From an uncultured Leptotrichia sp. (GTDB taxonomy: Bacteria > Fusobacteriota > Fusobacteriia > Fusobacteriales > Leptotrichiaceae): a stretch of DNA of 39,745 nt. The stretch is from NCBI GenBank assembly GCA_937925095.1, contig CALEXX010000025.1, forward strand, positions 1 to 39,745, given 5' to 3'. The position numbers were made by a program, and so were the translations under genes. The notes under the pieces are model-generated. The model worked only from the letters and a program-made list of their open reading frames with translations, was not told where the DNA came from and searched no databases. Shown one piece after another: positions 35,044 to 39,745 of the stretch; the stretch's first letter is position 1, and each line of letters begins with the position of its first letter.

Positions 35044-35079
35044 GTGCGGCTATCCTGATTTCTGTCATTATAGCCGCAC
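35044..35079 (-). promoter_or_regulatory. GC-rich RNA hairpin in the permease leader
   Basis: Perfect 10-bp arms GTGCGGCTAT (minus strand 35079-35070) and ATAGCCGCAC (35053-35044) enclose a 16-base loop. The hairpin sits between the ygeW stop and the permease ribosome site. There is no T-run after it on either strand, so it is not a simple terminator. It may be an attenuator part, an mRNA-stability or processing element, or a protein site. Confidence 0.55.
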
Positions 35080-35127
35080 CGTGATTAAAAATTTTATGAA
35101 AAATCATTACAAACTTTTATGAAATAA

Positions 35128-36333
35128 TTATTTCTTAAGAACTCTTTCTTTTCCTAATTCTTCCAGTTTTTCCAATAATTCTTTAGGATCTTTAACTTTG
35201 CTTAAGAACATCATTGCAGCAATAATATAAGGTTTAAATCCTGCTTCTTTGTATAATGGTTCTCTGTATCTGTCAAATACTGACGCTTCAACTTCCCCAG
35301 CTTCACAGCTTACTCCTGTTATATCTGCAGGCAGACAGTGCATGTAAAGTGCTTTTCCTTCTTTAGTAAGTTTCATCAGTTCTTCTGTACATTCCCAGTC
35401 TTTGTGATTTCCATTTTGTGCAAGTAACTCTTTTTCTAATTTATTGATTTCGTCGAATTTCCCTTCTCCGTATAAATTAGTTCTTTTTTCCATAGCTGCA
35501 AAAGGAGCCCAGCTTTTTGGATAAACTATATCTGCATCCTTAAATGCTTCAGCCATGCTATTTACTTTTTTGAAGCTTCCTCCTGATTCAGCAGCATTTT
35601 TCTTAGCTACTTCTTCAACTTCAGGCATTACTTCATATCCTTCAGGATGAGCAAGAACAACTTCCATTCCAAATCTTGTCATTAACCCTATAATTCCTTG
35701 AGGTACTGAAAGAGGCTTTCCATACGATGGTGAATAAGCCCATGTCATAGCTATTTTCTTACCTTTTAAATTTTCAACTCCTCCAAACTCATGAATTATA
35801 TGCAACATATCTGCCATACTTTGAGTAGGGTGATCTATGTCACATTGTAAGTTTACTAATGTAGGTCTTTGTTCAAGTACTCCAGTCGCATTTCCATCTT
35901 TTACAGCTTCTGAAACTTCTCTCATGTATGTATTTCCTTTACCTATATACATATCATCTCTTATTCCTATAACATCAGCCATAAATGAAATCATATTTGC
36001 AGTTTCTCTTACTGTTTCTCCGTGTGCTATTTGTGATTTTCCTTCATCAAGATCCTGAACTTCAAGTCCTAACAAATTGCAGGCACTTGCGAAACTGAAT
36101 CTTGTTCTTGTAGAATTATCTCTAAATAATGAAATTCCAAGTCCACTATCAAATATTTTTGTAGAAATATTTCTTTCTCTTAGGTTTCTCAAAGCATCTG
36201 CCACTGCAAATGTTGCTTTTAATTCATCACTTGTTTTTTCCCAAGTTAAGAAAAAGTCGTTTTCGTACATTTCATTAAATTTTAATTTCCCAAGTTCTTC
36301 CATTATTTTTTTAAATTCTTGTGTTTTATCCAT
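35128..36333 (-). CDS. ygeW: YgeW: carbamoyltransferase-family protein
   Basis: A 401-residue member of the aspartate/ornithine carbamoyltransferase superfamily, of the knotted YgeW type. It has the phosphate-binding FRDNSTRTRFSF (SxRTR), HGETVRETANMISFMADVIG, VNLQCDIDHPTQSMADM and the late HCLPADI motif. In the urate-linked gene set it is thought to remove or transfer a carbamoyl group from a ureido compound, giving carbamoyl phosphate. The classical family substrates do not fit well and the exact substrate is unproven. It lies 111 bases after ygeY on the same strand. A carbamate kinase gene, which would make ATP from the product, is not in the window. Confidence 0.92.
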   Translation of the reverse strand: MDKTQEFKKIMEELGKLKFNEMYENDFFLTWEKTSDELKATFAVADALRNLRERNISTKIFDSGLGISLFRDNSTRTRFSFASACNLLGLEVQDLDEGKSQIAHGETVRETANMISFMADVIGIRDDMYIGKGNTYMREVSEAVKDGNATGVLEQRPTLVNLQCDIDHPTQSMADMLHIIHEFGGVENLKGKKIAMTWAYSPSYGKPLSVPQGIIGLMTRFGMEVVLAHPEGYEVMPEVEEVAKKNAAESGGSFKKVNSMAEAFKDADIVYPKSWAPFAAMEKRTNLYGEGKFDEINKLEKELLAQNGNHKDWECTEELMKLTKEGKALYMHCLPADITGVSCEAGEVEASVFDRYREPLYKEAGFKPYIIAAMMFLSKVKDPKELLEKLEELGKERVLKK

Positions 36334-36444
36334 AAATTTTTTCTCCTTCTGAAATACTTTTATTTTAATTTTTTATGACTAACTTTACCCATTTTATTTA
36401 CTGTCTTTGCAACCACATTTGCCTCATAAATTCTGCTTAGAATA

Positions 36445-37758
36445 CTATTTTGAAGCATAAATTCCTGGAAGAGCCGCATACACTGCAGCACATACTACAA
36501 GATCATCTTTCCAGATTCTTTCATTAGGCGCATGTGCTTGAGCTTCTGCTCCTGGTCCAAATCCTATTACAGGAATTCCATTTCTTCCCATAATTGAAAC
36601 TCCGTTTGTAGAGAATGTCCATTTATCTACAAGAGGTCTATTTACTCTTGATTCTACAGTTGTTTTAGAACCAATTCTCTTTTCTCCATATAATGAGTTA
36701 TATGCTTCTTCCAATGACAATGTTACTTTATGATCTTTAGGAAGTACCCAAGTTGGGAAGTAGCATTCTATAGGATAAACTAATCCAGTATATGAAGGTC
36801 TGTCATAGTCATACATAAGAACTGTTACATCGCTTCCATATTTTTTAACTGAAGGCAACTGTCTGATTTCTTCAAGACAATATTCCCAAGTTTCTCCTGC
36901 TGTCATTCTTCTATCAAGTGATACTGCACAGAAATCCGCAACAGCACATCTACTTGGACTTGTGTAGAAAATTTGAGAAGCTGTTATTGTACCTTTTCCA
37001 AGGAAGTTAGCTTCTTCCCATTCAGGATTATATTTTTCATCTAACATTTTTACTAATCCTTTTATTTCATTTCCTTCAGAAGCATCATTTTCATTTAAAG
37101 AACGTACATCCTGTAAAATGTCTGCCATTTTGTAAATTGCATTATCCCCTCTTTCAGGAGCTGAACCGTGGCATGAAACACCTTTTACTTCTACTCTGAT
37201 TTCCATTCTTCCTCTTTGACCTCTGTATATTCCTCCATCTGTAGGCTCAGTAGAAACAACAAATTCAGGTCTTATTTTGTCTTCTTTTATTATATATTGC
37301 CAGCATAGTCCATCACAGTCTTCTTCCTGTACACTTCCAACTACAAGAATTGTATGATCAGGTTTTATCAGTCCAAGATCTTTCATTATTTTTGCTCCAT
37401 AAACTGCTGAAACAACTCCACCAAGCTGGTCACTTGTTCCTCTTCCTCCTATTTCTTCATCTGTTTCATATCCTTCATATGGATCGAATTCCCAGTTTCT
37501 AATTTCTCCTATTCCTACTGTATCTATATGTCCATCAAATGCAATTATTTTTGATCCTGTTCCCATATATCCCATAACATTCCCCTGAGGGTCTATTTCT
37601 ACCTTATCAAATCCAACTTTTTCCATTTCTTCCTTGATTCTTAATGCATGACCTTTTTCTTCAGCACTTTCACCAGGTATTTTTACTAACTCTCTTAAGA
37701 ACTTTGTCATGTCCGCTCTGTAGCTTTCCGCCTTTGATTTGATTTCTTCAAATTTCAT
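36445..37758 (-). CDS. ygeY: YgeY: M20-family selenium-metabolism-linked hydrolase
   Basis: A metal-dependent amidohydrolase of the M20 (ArgE/DapE) family, about 437 residues. The site is visible as AFDGHIDTVG (metal His and catalytic Asp), GTSDQLGG (bridging Asp), VQEEDCDGL (catalytic and metal Glu) and AQAHAPNE (metal His) near the C-terminus. The dimerisation domain lies between. The start ATG at 37758 follows GGGAGGAT; an upstream TTG is not needed. It probably deureidates or deacylates a diaminopropionate derivative, delivering the substrate of YgeX. ygeX ends 52 bases upstream of its start. Confidence 0.92.
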   Translation of the reverse strand: MKFEEIKSKAESYRADMTKFLRELVKIPGESAEEKGHALRIKEEMEKVGFDKVEIDPQGNVMGYMGTGSKIIAFDGHIDTVGIGEIRNWEFDPYEGYETDEEIGGRGTSDQLGGVVSAVYGAKIMKDLGLIKPDHTILVVGSVQEEDCDGLCWQYIIKEDKIRPEFVVSTEPTDGGIYRGQRGRMEIRVEVKGVSCHGSAPERGDNAIYKMADILQDVRSLNENDASEGNEIKGLVKMLDEKYNPEWEEANFLGKGTITASQIFYTSPSRCAVADFCAVSLDRRMTAGETWEYCLEEIRQLPSVKKYGSDVTVLMYDYDRPSYTGLVYPIECYFPTWVLPKDHKVTLSLEEAYNSLYGEKRIGSKTTVESRVNRPLVDKWTFSTNGVSIMGRNGIPVIGFGPGAEAQAHAPNERIWKDDLVVCAAVYAALPGIYASK

Positions 37759-37810
37759 TTTGTATCCTCCCAAAAAATTTATTTTTTATATATATTTAAA
37801 TTATATATAT

Positions 37811-39025
37811 TTATTTAGTTGTATAATCTCCATCCCACACTATATCTTTATATTTATCAGGATCTGTATCCCCTTCTGTACTAAAGAATAGTATTCTGGA
37901 ATCTTTATCTATTTTTAATGCTTTTTTCAGTTCTGAATAGCTTTCATCTTTTATTATATTAAATAATGCCCCTAATGTTGCCGCACCTGATTCTCCTGAA
38001 GTTACAGGCGCATCTCCCTTTAATGGCGCTGCAAGAACTCTCATTCCTTTAGCTGCCACATAATCAGGACAAGAAAGGAATGCTGTTGCATAGTTTTTCA
38101 GTATTTCAAATCCTACTATGTTAGGCTCACCACAAGCAAGTCCAGCCATAAGTGTATTCATTTCTCCACCTACATTTACAGGTTTTCCATCTCCCTGTAA
38201 TCCTGACTGATAATAGCAGTTAGCTAAATCTGGTTCTACAACTACTGTTATAGGTACATTATCTTTATACACTGAAGCGAAGAACCCTTGTATCGCCCCA
38301 GCCAATGAACCTACTCCTGCCTGAATAAATATATGAGTTGGTCTTTCTACTCCCAATTTTTCTAATTGTTCTCTAGCTTCCAATGCCATTGTTCCATACC
38401 CCTGCATTATCCATACAGGAATATCTATGTAACCTTCCCATGCTGTATCTTGTACTACTACACCATTAGTTTCTTCAGCATGTTTTGCTGCCAGTCTTAC
38501 AGCATCATCATAGTTTAGTTCAGTTATACTTGCATTTGCTCCGTCTTCTGCCAGTATGTTATTAAGTCTCACTAATGATGATCCCTTTGGCATGTATACT
38601 ACTGATTTTTGCTTCAATTTATTTGCAGTCCATGCTACACCTCTTCCATGATTCCCATCTGTTGCAGTATAGAAAGTAATCTCTCCCAGCTGTTTTCTTA
38701 CTTCTTCAGATACAAGTTTTTCATAAGGAAGTTCAGAAATATCCTTTCCTAGTTTTTCTGCCAGGTATCTTGCCATAGCATAAGATCCTCCTAAAACCTT
38801 AAAAGCGTTTAAACCAAATCTATAAGATTCATCTTTTATGTAAATTCCCGAAACTCCAAGATACTCAGATAATTTTTCCAAACTCACCAAAGGAGTTTTT
38901 TCATATTGTGGAAAACTTTCGTGAAAGCTTCTTGCTTTCTTGACTTCTTCTTCCGTTAAAATTTCTATGCTTTTTTCCTTATCGGATTTTGGCATCGTGT
39001 TTAAACACCATTTGATTTTTTCCAT
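37811..39025 (-). CDS. ygeX: 2,3-diaminopropionate ammonia-lyase
   Basis: A PLP enzyme of fold type II that converts 2,3-diaminopropionate to pyruvate and two ammonia, 404 residues. Residues IKDESYRFGLNAFKVLGGSY (63-82) carry the PLP lysine, Lys76. YTATDGNHGRGVAW holds the conserved Asp used as a base. FIQAGVGSLAGAI is the phosphate-binding loop, and the C-terminal LFFSTEGDTDP closes the cofactor site. It is the first gene of the ygeX-ygeY-ygeW-permease unit, with AGGAAGAG before the ATG. As the last catabolic step it feeds carbon into pyruvate fermentation. Confidence 0.95.
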   Translation of the reverse strand: MEKIKWCLNTMPKSDKEKSIEILTEEEVKKARSFHESFPQYEKTPLVSLEKLSEYLGVSGIYIKDESYRFGLNAFKVLGGSYAMARYLAEKLGKDISELPYEKLVSEEVRKQLGEITFYTATDGNHGRGVAWTANKLKQKSVVYMPKGSSLVRLNNILAEDGANASITELNYDDAVRLAAKHAEETNGVVVQDTAWEGYIDIPVWIMQGYGTMALEAREQLEKLGVERPTHIFIQAGVGSLAGAIQGFFASVYKDNVPITVVVEPDLANCYYQSGLQGDGKPVNVGGEMNTLMAGLACGEPNIVGFEILKNYATAFLSCPDYVAAKGMRVLAAPLKGDAPVTSGESGAATLGALFNIIKDESYSELKKALKIDKDSRILFFSTEGDTDPDKYKDIVWDGDYTTK

Positions 39026-39162
39026 ACTTAAACTCTTCCTTTCTTTTTAATTGTTTTATATTAAATTTTTTGCAAATTTTTTTGACTAGACTTGAATTTA
39101 AAATTTTATTATTTTTTATTTTTCCAAAGTAACTTTATTATTTTTTATTTTCATACACTAAT

Positions 39163-39190
39163 GTTTTACCATATTTTTAGAATTTGTCAA
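39163..39190 (-). promoter_or_regulatory. ygeX: probable promoter of the ygeX-ygeY-ygeW operon
   Basis: On the minus strand a perfect TTGACA (39190-39185) is followed after 16 bases by TAAAAC (39168-39163). Transcription would start near 39155, giving a leader of about 130 bases. Confidence 0.5.
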
Positions 39191-39219
39191 TACCTTTTCC
39201 TCATTTTTATTAAATATTT

Positions 39220-39259
39220 CACTTAAAAAATACATTTGATAATCAAAGTATTTTAAGTG
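39220..39259. repeat. 40-base imperfect inverted repeat upstream of ygeX promoter
   Basis: CACTTAAAAAATACATTTGAT (39220-39240, given here as its 21 bases split CACTTAAAAAA/TACATTTGAT) pairs with ATCAAAGTATTTTAAGTG (39242-39259) apart from three bulged bases. The core is TTTGAT-A-ATCAAA. It ends 30 bases upstream of the -35 box, where an activator or repressor would bind. Confidence 0.5.
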
Positions 39260-39333
39260 CAAAGTTTGTATATAATAACTGTTTTAGGAATTTTTTTATA
39301 CTCTTTTTTGAATCTGATTATATTATTTATATT

Positions 39334-39441
39334 TATAAAAAGGACTAACATAACTAATAAAAGTCATGCAGTCCTTTCGTTGAATCATATTACCTTACTG
39401 ATTGGAATATGAATTACCTCAAATCTTTTAAAAAGACCTTA
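39334..39441 (-). ncRNA. candidate small RNA or leader transcript
   Basis: A consensus promoter (39474-39447) would start a transcript near 39440. It would end about 100 bases later at a long hairpin: AAAGGACT (39377-39370) with AGTCCTTT (39346-39339), plus an inner CATGAC/GTTATG stem, followed by TTTTTATAAAT. Inside is a 21-codon frame (39388-39323, MIQRKDCMTF...) after TAAGGTAAT, and an internal ATG after AAAGGA. It may be a small RNA, a leader peptide or only the terminator of the methyltransferase gene. No known RNA family was recognised. Confidence 0.35.
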
Positions 39442-39446
39442 CTTTA

Positions 39447-39474
39447 AGTATACCATAGTTTTGCAATATGTCAA
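39447..39474 (-). promoter_or_regulatory. consensus promoter downstream of the methyltransferase gene
   Basis: On the minus strand a perfect TTGACA (39474-39469), a 16-base spacer and TATACT (39452-39447; 5 of 6). It lies between the methyltransferase stop and a hairpin terminator, with no sizeable gene between. Confidence 0.6.
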
Positions 39475-39500
39475 GTGTTTTTTACATAAATTTATAATTT

Positions 39501-39743
39501 TTAAAATATTTCTAAAATAAGGTCTTTAAGTTTTTTCAATTTTAAAAATCTTTGTCGAGAAGGGGTTACAGTGTATTCCAATAAACTAAGGTTTGTTATA
39601 ACTCCATCTTTATAAAGCTTTTTATATTCTTCATTTAATTCAATGCCGCAATATTTTGTGTTGAGTTTTTTAGCAACAACACTCGCAGTTCCACTTCCTA
39701 AAAATGGGTCAAAAACAACATCCCCTTCTTTAGATGAGGCTAA
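39501..39743 (-). CDS. DNA methyltransferase, C-terminal part (runs off window)
   Basis: The last 80 residues of an AdoMet-dependent DNA methyltransferase; the gene continues beyond the right edge. The AdoMet motif I is clear in VVFDPFLGSGTASVVAKKL, followed by YCGIELNEEYKKL, the usual acidic strand that contacts the cofactor. In amino-methyltransferases of the beta class (N6-adenine or N4-cytosine) this block is C-terminal to the catalytic (D/N/S)PP(Y/W) motif, which would lie outside the window. It probably belongs to a restriction-modification system or is an orphan; nothing here decides which. The stop is the TAA at 39503-39501. Confidence 0.88.
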   Translation of the reverse strand, partial: LASSKEGDVVFDPFLGSGTASVVAKKLNTKYCGIELNEEYKKLYKDGVITNLSLLEYTVTPSRQRFLKLKKLKDLILEIF

Positions 39744-39745
39744 AA

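Larger units (their letters stand above)
39026..39500. other. gene-poor regulatory stretch upstream of ygeX
   Basis: No protein gene longer than about 21 codons is convincing here. It holds the ygeX promoter, a 40-base inverted repeat, a hairpin terminator, a consensus promoter for a possible small RNA, and an 18-base direct repeat (TTTATTATTTTTTATTTT at 39105 and 39134) that is simply AT-rich. Confidence 0.7.

Noticed and set aside
35025..35127. Purine riboswitch before the permease gene
   Set aside because: The single hairpin lacks the three-way junction and conserved loop sequences of the guanine/adenine class.
39105..39151. Perfect 18-base direct repeat in the ygeX leader
   Set aside because: It is composed only of A and T in a very AT-rich stretch, so chance is a sufficient explanation.

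Overview
The window is strongly AT-rich (roughly 30% G+C by eye). It carries Gram-negative envelope functions (a KpsF-type arabinose-5-phosphate isomerase, a Wzx/Wzy polysaccharide locus, several lipoproteins) alongside strictly anaerobic redox enzymes. A low-G+C Gram-negative anaerobe suggests Fusobacteriota. A uricolytic Leptotrichiaceae such as Sebaldella would fit the metabolism, but this is inference: there is no rRNA gene here to confirm it. No tRNA, rRNA, CRISPR array or intact mobile element was seen.

Left part (1-13.8 kb). From the left there is a small lipoprotein gene, a siroheme sulfite/nitrite reductase, and a divergent lipoprotein with a permuted NlpC/P60-like fold. A bidirectional terminator that looks like insertion-sequence ends follows. 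Then comes an eight-gene minus-strand polysaccharide operon: manC, kpsF, wzx, a GT2 glycosyltransferase, wzy, a GNAT acetyltransferase, a GT32 glycosyltransferase and an EEP-fold hydrolase. Upstream of it lie an alanine racemase pseudogene with an internal deletion and a divergent Na+/H+ antiporter gene.

Centre and right (13.8-39.0 kb). This is one continuous block for molybdenum-hydroxylase-based, selenium-linked degradation of purines and ureides. A minus-strand operon (MOSC protein, modB, moaC, modA, yqeB, xdhC, fused nfnAB) and a divergent plus-strand operon (moaA, hyuA, fused yqeC-mocA, mogA, a short moeA-like gene) leave a shared 252-bp region. Together they supply molybdate uptake, molybdopterin synthesis and maturation, a hydantoinase and an electron-bifurcating transhydrogenase. 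The plus-strand operon ends at a bidirectional terminator facing a second minus-strand series: ygeX, ygeY, ygeW, an NCS2 purine permease, ygfK, ssnA and a two-domain xanthine dehydrogenase. The likely flow is purine import, hydroxylation or reduction and ring opening by Xdh, YgfK, SsnA and HyuA, then carbamoyl transfer or deureidation by YgeW and YgeY, and release of pyruvate and ammonia from 2,3-diaminopropionate by YgeX. This gene set is already linked to anaerobic urate breakdown in gut bacteria. What seems more unusual here is its packing with a complete fused NfnAB and a YqeC-MocA fusion.

Right edge (39.0-39.7 kb). A 475-bp gene-free stretch holds promoters, an inverted repeat and a possible small RNA. 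It is followed by the C-terminal end of a DNA methyltransferase that runs off the window.
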